Part shown: piece after piece, positions 35,045 through 45,303 of the stretch | Position numbering within the stretch: the first letter of the stretch is position 1 | How the letters are laid out: the number at the start of each line of letters is the position of its first letter | Notes under the pieces: model-generated | Database searches by the model: none | Seen by the model: the letters and a program-made list of their open reading frames with translations, nothing else | What the model was told of the DNA's origin: nothing | Program-made: the position numbers and the translations under genes | NCBI RefSeq assembly: GCF_012396605.1 | Contig: NZ_JAAXPW010000004.1 | Span: forward strand, 1 to 64,000 | Source: Ureibacillus thermosphaericus | GTDB taxonomy: Bacteria; Bacillota; Bacilli; Bacillales_A; Planococcaceae | Length of the DNA: 64,000 nucleotides | Direction: 5' to 3'

Positions 35045-37807
35045 ATGGTAGAGTATAAAGATACGTTATTAATGCCTAAAACTGATTTTCCAATGCGTGG
35101 AAATCTTCCGGTTAACGAACCAAAAATTCAAGAAAAATGGGAACAAATGAATATTAATAAGCTGGTAAATGACCGTACGAAAGGTCGTCCAGAATTCGTA
35201 TTACATGATGGTCCTCCATATGCAAACGGGGATATTCATATTGGACATGCATTAAATAAAATCCTTAAAGATATGATTAACCGTCATCGTTCTATGACAG
35301 GTTACCATGTTCCATATATTCCAGGTTGGGATACGCACGGGCTTCCAATTGAACATGCGTTAACGAAAAAAGGTGTTAATCGCAAAGAAATGTCAATTGC
35401 CGAATTCCGCAAACTTTGCGAAGAATATGCTTACGAACAAATTGAAAATCAAAAGGCCCAATTCAAGCGTTTAGGCGTACGGGGTGATTGGGAAAATCCA
35501 TACATTACATTAAAACCTGAATTCGAAGCCCGCCAAATTGAAGTGTTCGGCCGCATGGCGGAGAAAGGGTACATTTACAAAGGGTTAAAACCTGTTTACT
35601 GGTCTCCGTCTTCCGAGTCTGCATTGGCGGAAGCGGAAATTGAATATAAAGATGTGAAATCACCATCCATTTATGTGAGCTTTGAAATTAAAGACGCAAA
35701 AGGCGTTGTTCCTGAAGATGCAAAATTCATCATCTGGACAACTACACCTTGGACAATTCCAGCTAATTTAGGTATTTCTGTTAACCCGGAATTTACGTAT
35801 GCCGTTGTGAAAGTGGATGGCAACTTATATATCGTTGCAAAAGAATTGATTGAAAACGTTTCAAAAGAAATTGGATGGGAACAAGTTGAAATCGTTCAAG
35901 AAGTAAAAGGACAACAATTGGAATATATTGTTGCGAAACATCCATTCTATGACCGCGATTCTTTAGTAATGGTTGGAGAACACGTAACACTCGATGCAGG
36001 TACTGGATGTGTTCATACTGCACCTGGACACGGGGAAGACGACTATATCGTAGGGAAAAAATACGGTTTGGACGTATTGAGCCCAATCGATGACCGAGGC
36101 TGCTATACTAATGAAGCACCTGGATTTGAAGGCATGTTCTATGATGATGCCAATAAAGTGGTGACTGAAAAATTAAAAGAGGTCGGAGCTTTATTAAAAT
36201 TAAATTTCTTTACGCACTCCTATCCACATGACTGGCGTACAAAAAAACCGGTTATTTTCCGTGCAACGCCGCAATGGTTCTGTTCCATCGAACCGTTCCG
36301 CGATCAATTGTTGGAAGCGATTGAAAATACAACATTTACACCAAGCTGGGGTAAAATTCGCCTTTACAACATGATTCGCGATCGTGGTGACTGGTGTATT
36401 TCCCGTCAACGCGCTTGGGGTGTGCCAATTCCGGTATTTTACGCTGAAAATGGAGAAGAAATTATTACACCAGAAACAATTGCTCACGTAGCAAAATTGT
36501 TCCGTGAACACGGTTCAAATATTTGGTTTGAAAAAGAAGCAAAAGATTTATTACCTGAAGGTTTTACTCATCCAGGCAGTCCAAACGGAAAATTTACGAA
36601 AGAAAAAGATATTATGGACGTGTGGTTCGATTCTGGTTCCACTCACCAAGGTGTGCTTGTTGAACGAGGCATGAAATATCCTGCTGACCTTTATTTAGAA
36701 GGTTCTGACCAATATCGTGGATGGTTTAACTCATCGTTAATTACATCTGTTGCAATTAATGGACATGCTCCATATAAAGGGCTTTTATCTCATGGGTTCG
36801 TTTTAGATGGTGAAGGACGCAAAATGAGTAAATCCCTTGGAAACGTCATCGCTCCTGAACAAGTGATGAAACAATATGGTGCGGATATTCTTCGTCTATG
36901 GGTTGCTTCTGTAGATTATACAGGTGATGTTCGTATTTCGATGGACATGTTAAAACAAATTTCTGAAGTGTATCGTAAAATCCGAAATACGCTTCGTTAT
37001 TTACACGGGAATCTATATGATTTCAATCCAAAAACGGACCGAGTTCCATATGAAGAATTGCGTGAAGTGGATCAATATATGTACATGCGCTTGCAGGATG
37101 TATTAAAACAAGTGCGTGCTGCATATGACAGATATGATTTCTCAGCAGTTTATCATTCCATCAACAACTTTGTGTCTGTTGAATTGTCAGCATTCTATTT
37201 AGATGTTGCGAAAGACGTAGTATATATTGAGGCGCCAAACAATCCAGCTCGCCGTGCGATGCAATCAGTGATGTATGATTGCTTGCATACATTATTAAAG
37301 GTTCTAACACCAATCATCCCACATACGACGGATGAATTATGGTCATATTTAAATGAAGAAGAAACTTCTGTTCAATTAACAGACTTCCCAGAAGTTGATG
37401 AACGCAGCAACTTCAAAGAACTTCGTGAAAAATGGAATCAAGTGATGGAGATTCGTGACGAAGTATTAAAAGCTTTAGAAGAGGCACGAAACGCGAAAAT
37501 CATTGGTAAACCATTAGATGCAAAAGTGGCTGTTTATGCAGATGATGAAGAAGTATTAGCATTATTAAATGATGAACATGTTGACTTTAAACAAATTTCA
37601 CTCGTATCACAATTTGTTGTTCTAGGCAATAGAAAAGATGCACCAAACAATGCTGTAGAGTTAGATAAAACATCCATCGCTGTTGAGAAAGCGAATGGCG
37701 AAAAATGCGAACGTTGCTGGTCTTATGCTGAAACTGTTGGACAAAACGAAAAACATTCAACATTGTGTGCTCGCTGTGCAGAAATTGTAATCAATCATTA
37801 CGAATAA
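35045..37807 (+). CDS. ileS: Isoleucyl-tRNA synthetase
   Basis: 920 residues, class I synthetase. HIGH is at 65-68 and KMSKS at 593-597. An editing domain (CP1, about 200-390, with [10 protein letters not shown]) removes Val-tRNA-Ile. The C-terminal zinc site is CERC (888-891) and CARC (908-911). Length and zinc site fit the bacterial type that is sensitive to mupirocin, by family. AAAGGAGGAAG precedes the ATG. It is controlled by the upstream T-box and closed by a terminator. Confidence 0.98.
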   Translation: MVEYKDTLLMPKTDFPMRGNLPVNEPKIQEKWEQMNINKLVNDRTKGRPEFVLHDGPPYANGDIHIGHALNKILKDMINRHRSMTGYHVPYIPGWDTHGLPIEHALTKKGVNRKEMSIAEFRKLCEEYAYEQIENQKAQFKRLGVRGDWENPYITLKPEFEARQIEVFGRMAEKGYIYKGLKPVYWSPSSESALAEAEIEYKDVKSPSIYVSFEIKDAKGVVPEDAKFIIWTTTPWTIPANLGISVNPEFTYAVVKVDGNLYIVAKELIENVSKEIGWEQVEIVQEVKGQQLEYIVAKHPFYDRDSLVMVGEHVTLDAGTGCVHTAPGHGEDDYIVGKKYGLDVLSPIDDRGCYTNEAPGFEGMFYDDANKVVTEKLKEVGALLKLNFFTHSYPHDWRTKKPVIFRATPQWFCSIEPFRDQLLEAIENTTFTPSWGKIRLYNMIRDRGDWCISRQRAWGVPIPVFYAENGEEIITPETIAHVAKLFREHGSNIWFEKEAKDLLPEGFTHPGSPNGKFTKEKDIMDVWFDSGSTHQGVLVERGMKYPADLYLEGSDQYRGWFNSSLITSVAINGHAPYKGLLSHGFVLDGEGRKMSKSLGNVIAPEQVMKQYGADILRLWVASVDYTGDVRISMDMLKQISEVYRKIRNTLRYLHGNLYDFNPKTDRVPYEELREVDQYMYMRLQDVLKQVRAAYDRYDFSAVYHSINNFVSVELSAFYLDVAKDVVYIEAPNNPARRAMQSVMYDCLHTLLKVLTPIIPHTTDELWSYLNEEETSVQLTDFPEVDERSNFKELREKWNQVMEIRDEVLKALEEARNAKIIGKPLDAKVAVYADDEEVLALLNDEHVDFKQISLVSQFVVLGNRKDAPNNAVELDKTSIAVEKANGEKCERCWSYAETVGQNEKHSTLCARCAEIVINHYE

Positions 37808-37814
37808 TTAATAG

Positions 37815-37857
37815 ACCGCTTTTGAATTACTTATGTAATTCAAGGGCGGTTTTTTTG
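37815..37857 (+). terminator. Terminator after ileS
   Basis: A stem of 16 positions (37815-37830 with 37835-37850), mostly paired around TTGAATTAC/GTAATTCAA, a 4-nt loop and seven Ts. Confidence 0.92.
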
Positions 37858-37974
37858 TTTGCAAATACATCTTTTTTTATAAAATGATTAGTAGAAGAAA
37901 TTTAATGGAACGATTCATGAATTTGTAAGGTTGTTACAAAAGATTTTTTCCATTTAATGGAGTGGTTTACACTG

Positions 37975-38195
37975 TATCCGCATAAGTTGAAGGATTATCT
38001 TCACGAGTGGGAAGTGTATCCACACAAGTTGAAAAATTATCTGCACGAGTGGGAAATGTATCCACACAAGTTGAAAAATTATTTGCACGAGTGAGGAGTG
38101 TATTTGCACAAGTTAAAGAATTATCTGCACGAGCGGAAAGGAAGCAATGAAGATATCTGCGCAAGTGCGAAAGGCAAACGCACAAGTAGGAGGAT
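37975..38195. repeat. Tandem array of alternating 21-bp units (42-bp period)
   Basis: Ten units of exactly 21 bp start at 37975, 37996, 38017, 38038, 38059, 38080, 38101 and 38122, then, after 11 bp, at 38154 and 38175. Odd units have the core CACAAGT followed by TGAA; even units have CACGAGT followed by GGGAA. Nine of the ten begin with TAT. The two 42-bp copies from 38017 and 38059 are near identical in the middle; the outer copies are more diverged. The flanking stretches 37858-37974 and 38196-38290 show no gene. No reading frame through the array has a ribosome binding site or known product. Confidence 0.9.
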
Positions 38196-38294
38196 TATCA
38201 TATTAAATGGAAGTAGTATTTACACAATATTTTTGTTTTTTTACATAGGAATTGAAATAAAAGGAATAGTTTCTCTGTATTAATTGAAGGAATA

Positions 38295-38303
38295 TGTTAG
38301 AAT
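38295..38303 (+). promoter_or_regulatory. Putative extended -10 promoter of lspA
   Basis: TGTTAGAAT is an extended -10 (TGN then TAGAAT at 38298-38303), 34 bp before the lspA start. The -35 region is poor. Confidence 0.42.
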
Positions 38304-38336
38304 AATGAAGATATATAGGCAAACGGGGGAAAGAAT

Positions 38337-38816
38337 GTGTTTAAATACTACGTTTTAGCACTATTCATCATATTGATTGATCAAATTACAAAATGGTTTA
38401 TCGTGACGACTATGCAAATAGGTGATAGGATTGGCATTTGGGATCCTTGGATTGGTATTTTAAGTCATCGAAATCGTGGAGCAGCTTGGGGAATGCTTCA
38501 AGGACAAATGTGGATTTTTTATATTGTCACGATTATTGTAATTGTCGGTGTGATTTATTATTTTCATAAAGAAGGAAAAAATAAGCCTTTACTTGGCGTT
38601 AGTTTAATGATTTTATTAGGTGGGGCAATCGGCAACTTTATCGATCGAGTTTTTCGAGGTGAAGTGGTTGATTTTATTGATGTTTTCATTCCAATTATCC
38701 GCTATGATTTTCCTATTTTTAATGTAGCTGATGCGGCATTGACGATATCCGTAGTCATGTTGATTATTGTGATATTAAAGGAAGATCAAAAAGAACAGAG
38801 AAAGGTGAAACAATGA
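38337..38816 (+). CDS. lspA: Lipoprotein signal peptidase (signal peptidase II)
   Basis: 159 residues, four transmembrane helices. It cleaves the signal peptide ahead of the lipidated Cys of prolipoproteins. Conserved segments: IDQITKW (14-20), NRGAAWGML (46-54), GNFIDRV (99-105), VVDFIDVF (110-117) and FNVADAAL (128-135). The conserved Asp residues at 103, 112 and 132 include the catalytic pair. It starts with GTG 38337 after GGGGGAAAG. Its stop overlaps the next start by 4 nt. The ylyA gene seen before lspA in B. subtilis is absent; the repeat array takes its place. Confidence 0.96.
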   Translation: MFKYYVLALFIILIDQITKWFIVTTMQIGDRIGIWDPWIGILSHRNRGAAWGMLQGQMWIFYIVTIIVIVGVIYYFHKEGKNKPLLGVSLMILLGGAIGNFIDRVFRGEVVDFIDVFIPIIRYDFPIFNVADAALTISVVMLIIVILKEDQKEQRKVKQ

Positions 38817-39727
38817 CAGTTGTATCCATAACAATTGAAGCAGAACAAGCAGGAGAACGAATTGATAAAGCTTTATCAACTATTCAAGAGGACTGGTCCA
38901 GAACACAAATATCAAATTGGATTGAAGAAGGGCTAATAAAAGTAAACGGCAAGGAAGTAAAGGCTAAATATAAAGTAAAAGAAGGGGATTCTATTGAAGT
39001 AGATGTTCCCGAACCTGAAATACTTGAAGTAATCCCTGAAAATTTAGAGTTGGATATTGTGTATGAAGATTCTGATGTACTTGTTGTGAATAAACCAAGG
39101 GGGATGGTAGTTCATCCTGCCCCAGGACATATGACAGGTACATTAGTGAATGGCTTAATGTATCATTGTAAAGATTTATCTGGAATTAACGGGGTTCTTC
39201 GTCCAGGGATTGTTCATCGCATCGATAAAGATACTTCTGGTCTGTTAATGGTTGCTAAAAATGACCAAGCCCATCATTCGCTTGTTGAACAGTTAGTGAA
39301 TAAAACAGTAAAACGAAAATATACTGCATTAGTTCATGGACATATTCCACATAATAAAGGTACAATTGATGCTCCTATTGGTCGGGATCCGAAAGACCGC
39401 CAAAAACAGGCTGTTGTCAACAATGGAAAAGAAGCAATTACTCATTTCCAAGTGTTGGAACGTTTTGGAGGAAAATATACATTAGTGGAATGTCAATTAG
39501 AAACAGGGCGCACTCATCAAATTCGCGTTCATATGAAATATATTGGTTATCCATTAGTGGGAGATCCGAAATATGGTCCAAAGAAAACGATTGATTTTGG
39601 AGGACAAGTTTTACATGCAGGTGTTTTAGGTTTCGTGCATCCTAGAACAAATGAATTTTTGGAATTTGAAGCACCTTTACCTCATGATTTTGTAAATTTA
39701 CTTGAACAATTAAGAAAAGAGTGTTGA
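38813..39727 (+). CDS. ylyB: RluA/RluD family pseudouridine synthase (YlyB)
   Basis: 304 residues. An N-terminal S4 RNA-binding domain (about 12-75) precedes the pseudouridine synthase domain. The catalytic Asp is D138 in HRIDKDTSGL. GRDPKDRQKQ and GRTHQIRVHMKYIGYPLVGDPKYG complete the RluD signatures. It probably modifies 23S rRNA uridines, as RluD does; the exact sites are unknown. It overlaps lspA by 4 nt. Its stop codon lies inside the -35 box of the pyr promoter. Confidence 0.93.
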   Translation: MTVVSITIEAEQAGERIDKALSTIQEDWSRTQISNWIEEGLIKVNGKEVKAKYKVKEGDSIEVDVPEPEILEVIPENLELDIVYEDSDVLVVNKPRGMVVHPAPGHMTGTLVNGLMYHCKDLSGINGVLRPGIVHRIDKDTSGLLMVAKNDQAHHSLVEQLVNKTVKRKYTALVHGHIPHNKGTIDAPIGRDPKDRQKQAVVNNGKEAITHFQVLERFGGKYTLVECQLETGRTHQIRVHMKYIGYPLVGDPKYGPKKTIDFGGQVLHAGVLGFVHPRTNEFLEFEAPLPHDFVNLLEQLRKEC

Positions 39728-39752
39728 CTTGGAAGATAATTAGTTCTATACT
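39724..39752 (+). promoter_or_regulatory. Sigma-A promoter of the pyr operon
   Basis: TTGACT (39724-39729), exactly 17 bp, TATACT (39747-39752). The -35 overlaps the stop codon of the preceding gene (39725-39727). Confidence 0.82.
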
Positions 39753-39794
39753 TTACAGAAGTAGAATAACATCAAACGACAATAAAATATGAGT

Positions 39795-39980
39795 ACCTTT
39801 AATGGCAGTCCAGAGAGGCTGAAAAGGTAATGAGATATGTTGGATGGAATGGGTATAATTATATCTAATTAGGGTGAAGTGTACCCAATTTTACAGGGAT
39901 TACTGTACTCAATTACTATACCAACATACTATTTTACTGTAACTTCAACCTCTTAAGCTGACGGCTTAAGAGGTTTTTTT
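39795..39980 (+). promoter_or_regulatory. PyrR-binding attenuator upstream of pyrR
   Basis: The binding loop is CCTTT (39796-39800) with AAGG (39824-39827), enclosing AGTCCAGAGAGGCT, the PyrR consensus. The antiterminator can form from TATGTTGG (39836-39843) with CCAACATA (39921-39928) and the arm at 39872-39880 with ACTTCAACC (39942-39950). The latter overlaps the 5' arm of the terminator AACCTCTTAAGC (39947-39958 with 39964-39975, seven Ts). UMP-bound PyrR should hold the binding loop and favour termination. Confidence 0.92.
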
Positions 39981-40021
39981 GTGCAAAGTGATTGGATTAT
40001 GAAATAAGGAGGAATTTATGA

Positions 40022-40567
<546 letters not shown>

Positions 40568-40588
40568 TGAAGATAGAGAGGTAAAATT

Positions 40589-41920
40589 ATGTCAAATCAA
40601 GTTATCGATATTAATGAAAAACCTTCTAGTGGACAACTCATTACATTAAGTTTTCAACATATGTTTGCCATGTTCGGATCGACGATTTTAGTGCCCCAAT
40701 TAGTTGGGTTAAGTCCAGCGATTGCACTTTTAACAAGCGGTATTGCAACAATAATCTTTTTGATTGTAACACAATTTAAAGTACCAGCTTATTTAGGTTC
40801 ATCCTTCGCATTTATTGCACCGATGTTATTAGTATCTGGCGGTTTAGATCCAGAGGGTGCAGCAGTGAATCCTGGAAATGCAATGATTGGTGCGATGGCA
40901 GTTGGATTAGTATATGGAATTGTTTCATTACTAATATATAAAACCGGCTATAAATGGATTATGAAAATATTGCCAGCTGTTGTAGTAGGACCAGTTATTA
41001 TGGTAATCGGACTTGGACTTGCTGGAGTAGCGGTAGATATGGCAATGAATATTTCAGTGGAACAAGTAAATTCTGATACAGGTCAAACAGAATTAGTAAA
41101 ACAATATAGTGGCTGGCATTTTTCAGCAGCATTAGTGACTTTATTTGCAGCGATATTTTTCAACGTGTTCTTTAAAAATATTTTAAGCGCGATGCCAATT
41201 CTTTTAGGATTAGTAGTCGGGTATATATATTCCGCAATCATCGGTATCGTAGATTTTACAAAAGTAAAAGAAGCATCATGGTTTGCAGTCCCAGACTTTT
41301 TAATTCCTGGAATTCATTATGAGTTTAACGTAACATCAACAATTTTATTAGCCATGGTTCCAATTGTGATCGTAACGATTTCAGAACATATCGGTCACCA
41401 ACTCGTATTAGGAAAAATCGTTGAACGAAACTATATTAAAGATCCAGGATTGCACCGCTCCATTCTTGGTGATGGTTTAGGTACATTTGTAAGTGCGCTA
41501 ATTGGTGGTCCACCGAAAACGACTTATGGAGAAAACATTGGTGTATTAGGCATTACGAAAGTGTATTCAGTGTATGTCATCATGGGTGCTGCAGTGATTG
41601 CAATATTACTTTCATTCTTCGGTAAAGCAATGGCGTTAGTACAAACAATTCCAACAGCCGTTTTAGGAGGAATCTCCATCCTATTATTCGGTATTATCGC
41701 ATCAAGTGGTCTTCGAATGGTTGTAGAAAACAAAGTTGATTTTGGTCAAAACCGCAACATGGTTATAGCATCTGTCATTTTAGTGGTGGGAATTGGTGGC
41801 GCTGCAATCAGATTTACTGAAGCATTTGCGATTGAAGGTATGGCACTTGCTGCTATTGTTGGCGTTATCTTAAACTTAATCCTTCCGGGTAGAGAAAAGA
41901 ATATAGAAGAATTTAAATAA
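40589..41920 (+). CDS. pyrP: Uracil permease PyrP
   Basis: 443 residues, about 14 membrane segments, nucleobase-cation symporter-2 family. It imports uracil with protons. Signatures include QHMFAMFGSTILVP (near 21-34), the half-helix regions with VTISEHIGHQ (the conserved substrate-binding Glu) and GDGLGTFVSALIGGPPKTTYGENIGVLG. Between it and pyrB is a second PyrR-binding loop. Confidence 0.95.
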   Translation: MSNQVIDINEKPSSGQLITLSFQHMFAMFGSTILVPQLVGLSPAIALLTSGIATIIFLIVTQFKVPAYLGSSFAFIAPMLLVSGGLDPEGAAVNPGNAMIGAMAVGLVYGIVSLLIYKTGYKWIMKILPAVVVGPVIMVIGLGLAGVAVDMAMNISVEQVNSDTGQTELVKQYSGWHFSAALVTLFAAIFFNVFFKNILSAMPILLGLVVGYIYSAIIGIVDFTKVKEASWFAVPDFLIPGIHYEFNVTSTILLAMVPIVIVTISEHIGHQLVLGKIVERNYIKDPGLHRSILGDGLGTFVSALIGGPPKTTYGENIGVLGITKVYSVYVIMGAAVIAILLSFFGKAMALVQTIPTAVLGGISILLFGIIASSGLRMVVENKVDFGQNRNMVIASVILVVGIGGAAIRFTEAFAIEGMALAAIVGVILNLILPGREKNIEEFK

Positions 41921-41935
41921 GAAGATATTCAATAA

Positions 41936-42045
41936 TCCTTTAATGATTTGTCCAGTGAGGCAAAAAAGGAGACGAATGGCAAGTGCATACTTGTCATCCC
42001 TCCTAAGCCATGTATATGGCAATGAGTGTAAATAAAATTAGGAGG
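41936..42045 (+). promoter_or_regulatory. PyrR-binding loop with ribosome-binding-site sequestration before pyrB
   Basis: CCTTT (41937-41941) with AAAGG (41965-41969) encloses TTTGTCCAGTGAGGCAAA, a PyrR loop that keeps the CC/GG pairs and bulged U of the first loop while the flanking pairs covary (CAG/CTG there, TTTG/CAAA here). No terminator with a T run follows. Instead CCTCCTAA (41999-42006) is the exact complement of TTAGGAGG (42038-42045), the pyrB ribosome binding site, with a GCCAT/ATGGC hairpin between them. A competing hairpin pairs AGGAG (41967-41971) with CTCCT (42000-42004) around a 9-bp stem (41976-41984 with 41989-41997). That competitor overlaps the PyrR stem, so PyrR binding should favour sequestration. 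The folding is inferred by eye. Confidence 0.75.
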
Positions 42046-42054
42046 AAACTGACA

Positions 42055-42924
42055 ATGAAGAATTTACTTTCAATGGAACATTTATCAAACGATGAAGTGT
42101 TGGCTATTTTAGAAAGAGCAAGAGAATTTGAACAGGGAGCGGAAACGAAGCTACAACGCTCCTATTATGTAGCGAATTTATTTTTTGAACCAAGCACTCG
42201 AACAAAAACAAGTTTCGAAATGGCAGAACGAAAAGTAGGATGTACAGTCATCCCCTTTGAAGCAGGATTTTCAAGTATGCTAAAAGGGGAAACTTTGTAC
42301 GATACTGTAAAAACGTTGGAAATGATTGGACTTGATACGGTTGTCATTCGTGCAAAGGAAGATGAATACTATAAAGAATTGCTCGAAGGAATTAATGTCG
42401 GCATTATTAACGCCGGTGATGGAACAGGGCAGCATCCATCCCAAAGTTTATTGGATTTATATACGATTTATAAAGAATTTGGACGCTTCGAAGGTTTAAC
42501 AGTAACGATTGCAGGGGATATCTCTCATAGCAGAGTAGCAAAATCTGATGCCATCGCATTGCGACGATTAGGAGTAAATGTAAATTTCCTTTGTCCTCCT
42601 GAATGGGCCGGTGATTTTGAGGCACAGCACGCATGGAACGGTCTGTTAGAAGAAAGTGATGTGATTATGTTGCTTCGAATTCAACATGAACGACATGATG
42701 TATATTTTTCAAAGGAAAATTATCATCAACAATTTGGGTTGACACCCGAACGAGAAAAGCAAATGAAGGAACATGCAATCATCATGCACCCGGCGCCAGT
42801 CAATCGGGATGTGGAAATTGCTTCAGAACTAGTGGAATGTGGACGTTCAAGAATTTTTCAACAAGTACAAAACGGTGTATTTGTTCGAATGGCAATTCTT
42901 GAAACAATTTTGAAGGAGAGATAA
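42055..42924 (+). CDS. pyrB: Aspartate carbamoyltransferase catalytic subunit
   Basis: 289 residues from ATG 42055, with TTAGGAGG 9 nt upstream; a longer in-frame start at 42010 lies inside the leader hairpins. It joins carbamoyl phosphate and aspartate to carbamoylaspartate. The carbamoyl phosphate site [13 protein letters not shown] is at 43-55; [29 protein letters not shown] and HPAPVNRD are present. No pyrI regulatory subunit is present, as in Bacillus. pyrC follows after 1 nt. Confidence 0.97.
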   Translation: MKNLLSMEHLSNDEVLAILERAREFEQGAETKLQRSYYVANLFFEPSTRTKTSFEMAERKVGCTVIPFEAGFSSMLKGETLYDTVKTLEMIGLDTVVIRAKEDEYYKELLEGINVGIINAGDGTGQHPSQSLLDLYTIYKEFGRFEGLTVTIAGDISHSRVAKSDAIALRRLGVNVNFLCPPEWAGDFEAQHAWNGLLEESDVIMLLRIQHERHDVYFSKENYHQQFGLTPEREKQMKEHAIIMHPAPVNRDVEIASELVECGRSRIFQQVQNGVFVRMAILETILKER

Positions 42925-42925
42925 C

Positions 42926-44200
42926 ATGGCGACGTTTATAGAGAATATCAAGATGTTAAATGACCACGGTGAACTTGTTAAAACAACGATCACGATTGAA
43001 CAAGGCAAAATTGCTGCAATCGGTGAATCAAAACCAGAAAATGCTGAAGTAATTGATGGAAAAGGAAATTTTGTTTCTCCAGGATTTGTCGATGTACATG
43101 TTCATTTAAGGGAACCTGGTTTTGAACATAAAGAAACAATTGAAACGGGCACTCGATCAGCTGCTAGAGGTGGATTTACAACAATTTGTGCTATGCCAAA
43201 TACAAAGCCTGTGCCAGATTCTGTTGAAAACCTTGAATATATTAAAGGATTAATTAAAAACAGTGCAGTGGTTCGTGTCCTTCCTTATGGCTCACTTACT
43301 GTTGATGAAGCCGGGGAAAAACGTACCAATATCGCTGAATTAAAAGAACATGGTGCTGTAGCTTTTTCAGATGATGGCGTGGGCGTTCAACTTGCTGCAA
43401 CAATGTATGAACAAATGCAAGATGCAGCAAAAGTTGGTGCAATTGTTGTTGCCCATTGTGAAGATAACTCATTAATCTATGGCGGGGTAATGCACGAAGG
43501 GGTTCGTAATAAACAATTAGGATTACCTGGAATTCCAAGCGTTTGTGAATCGGTACAAATTGCGCGGGACGTATTACTTGCCGAGGCAGCTGGGGCAAGA
43601 TATCATGTTTGTCACGTTTCTACGAAAGAATCCGTTCGTACAGTAAGAGATGCTAAAAAAGCGGGCATTCGTGTTACTGCAGAAGTTTGTCCACATCATC
43701 TCCTATTAGAAGATATGGACATTCCAAGTGATGATGCAAATTGGAAAATGAATCCTCCGTTACGAGCTTCAGAAGATAAAAAAGCTTTAATTGAAGGATT
43801 ACTTGATGGTACGATCGATTGCATCGCCACAGACCATGCACCACATACTACTGAAGAAAAATGTTGCGGAATGGTTGGAGCTCCTTTTGGAATTGTAGGA
43901 TTTGAAACAGCCTTTCCATTGCTTTATACAAAATTTGTAGAAACAGGAATTTTTACACTAAAACAATTAGTGGATTGGATGGCTACAAAACCTGCTGAAA
44001 TTTTCGAGCTTCCTTATGGAAAAATTGAGGTAGGTGCACCTGCAGACTTAACAATTATTGATTTAAATAAAGAGAAAACAATTGATGCAAATGAGTTTTA
44101 TTCTAAAGGTCGCAATACGCCATTCAATGGATGGAAAGCAAAAGGTTGGCCGGTCATGACAATCTTTGAAGGAAATGTGGTTTATAAGGAGGAAGAATGA
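42926..44200 (+). CDS. pyrC: Dihydroorotase
   Basis: 424 residues, a class I amidohydrolase. It cyclises carbamoylaspartate to dihydroorotate. Metal ligands are visible: HVHLRE early in the barrel ([18 protein letters not shown]), [14 protein letters not shown] and ATDHAPHT with the catalytic Asp. It is translationally close to pyrB and reaches the carA start. Confidence 0.97.
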   Translation: MATFIENIKMLNDHGELVKTTITIEQGKIAAIGESKPENAEVIDGKGNFVSPGFVDVHVHLREPGFEHKETIETGTRSAARGGFTTICAMPNTKPVPDSVENLEYIKGLIKNSAVVRVLPYGSLTVDEAGEKRTNIAELKEHGAVAFSDDGVGVQLAATMYEQMQDAAKVGAIVVAHCEDNSLIYGGVMHEGVRNKQLGLPGIPSVCESVQIARDVLLAEAAGARYHVCHVSTKESVRTVRDAKKAGIRVTAEVCPHHLLLEDMDIPSDDANWKMNPPLRASEDKKALIEGLLDGTIDCIATDHAPHTTEEKCCGMVGAPFGIVGFETAFPLLYTKFVETGIFTLKQLVDWMATKPAEIFELPYGKIEVGAPADLTIIDLNKEKTIDANEFYSKGRNTPFNGWKAKGWPVMTIFEGNVVYKEEE

Positions 44201-45303
44201 TGAAAAAGCGTCTCTTAATTTTGGAAGATGGGACAGTATTTCAGGGAGAAGCGTTTGGAAGTGAACAAAGCAGTCAAGGAGAAGTTGTTTTTACAACTGG
44301 GATGACTGGGTATCAAGAAACAATTACTGATCCTTCTTTTTACGGTCAAATTGTAACATTTACTTATCCATTAATCGGTAACTATGGAATAAACAGCGAT
44401 GATTTTGAAACGATTGCTCCTGTTATTCGAGGTGTTGTTGTTCGTGAATTAACGAAAATCCCATCAAATTTCCGTTCTGAAATCACTTTGGATGAGTATT
44501 TAAAAACACATAATATTCCTGGAATTGAAGGAATTGATACAAGAAAACTTACTCGCATCATTCGTTCAAAAGGCGCAGTTCGTGCGATGTTAACTGCAGC
44601 AGGCGAGGAAGTGAATGTAGAAGAAATAGTTAAACAATTAAATGAAACGCCTTATTTGAAAAATCATGTAAAAGAAGTTTCGACAAAAATGCCATTCCCA
44701 AGTCCCGGTAGAGGGAAACGAGTAGTGCTAATGGACTTTGGAATGAAAAACGGGATATTGCGTGAATTAAATAATCGTCATTGTGATGTTCTTGTAGTTC
44801 CTTATAATACACCTGCTGAAAAAATCATGAGTTTTCGTCCAGAAGGCATTCTATTATCCAATGGTCCAGGTAATCCCGCCGATGTAACAGAAGCTATTGA
44901 AACAATCAAAGAATTAATTGGGAAAGTTCCGATGTTTGGTATTTGCTTAGGACACCAATTGATTGCATTAGCTTGCGGTGCGAAGAGCTATAAGTTACCT
45001 TTCGGACATCGTGGTGGAAACCATCCAGTAAAAAATCTTCAAACTGGTGTTGTTGAAATCACTTCGCAAAACCATGGTTATGTAATCGATGAAAACTCAT
45101 TGGAAGGTACTGATTTAGAAATTACGCATGTTTCATTAAATGATGGTACGATCGAAGGTTTAAAACATAAAAAACATCCAGTCTTTTCAGTGCAATTCCA
45201 TCCGGAAGCTTCACCAGGTCCGGAAGATTCGAACTATTTATTTGATGAATTTATTGCATTAATGGAACGAGCAGGGGAGGAAATAGCATATGCCAAAGCG
45301 TAA
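44200..45303 (+). CDS. pyrAA: Carbamoyl-phosphate synthase small subunit (pyrimidine-specific)
   Basis: 367 residues from ATG 44200, 7 nt after AAGGAGG; ATG 44197 overlapping the pyrC stop is an alternative. It is the glutaminase that supplies ammonia. The catalytic Cys is C249 in GICLGHQ, with H334 and E336 in HPEASPGP. The N-terminal domain holds [20 protein letters not shown]. Its end overlaps pyrAB by 14 nt. Confidence 0.97.
   Translation: MKKRLLILEDGTVFQGEAFGSEQSSQGEVVFTTGMTGYQETITDPSFYGQIVTFTYPLIGNYGINSDDFETIAPVIRGVVVRELTKIPSNFRSEITLDEYLKTHNIPGIEGIDTRKLTRIIRSKGAVRAMLTAAGEEVNVEEIVKQLNETPYLKNHVKEVSTKMPFPSPGRGKRVVLMDFGMKNGILRELNNRHCDVLVVPYNTPAEKIMSFRPEGILLSNGPGNPADVTEAIETIKELIGKVPMFGICLGHQLIALACGAKSYKLPFGHRGGNHPVKNLQTGVVEITSQNHGYVIDENSLEGTDLEITHVSLNDGTIEGLKHKKHPVFSVQFHPEASPGPEDSNYLFDEFIALMERAGEEIAYAKA

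Noticed and set aside
37967-38185. A 72-residue minus-strand frame with seven-residue repeats across the tandem array
   Set aside because: The periodic protein is forced by the 21-bp DNA repeat. There is no ribosome binding site, and the start lies in degenerate repeats.
37975-38195. A CRISPR-like array
   Set aside because: The units are contiguous with no spacers, there are two alternating unit types, and no cas genes are nearby.
40568-40588. A third PyrR attenuator between pyrR and pyrP, as in B. subtilis
   Set aside because: The gap is only 21 bp and contains just the pyrP ribosome binding site.
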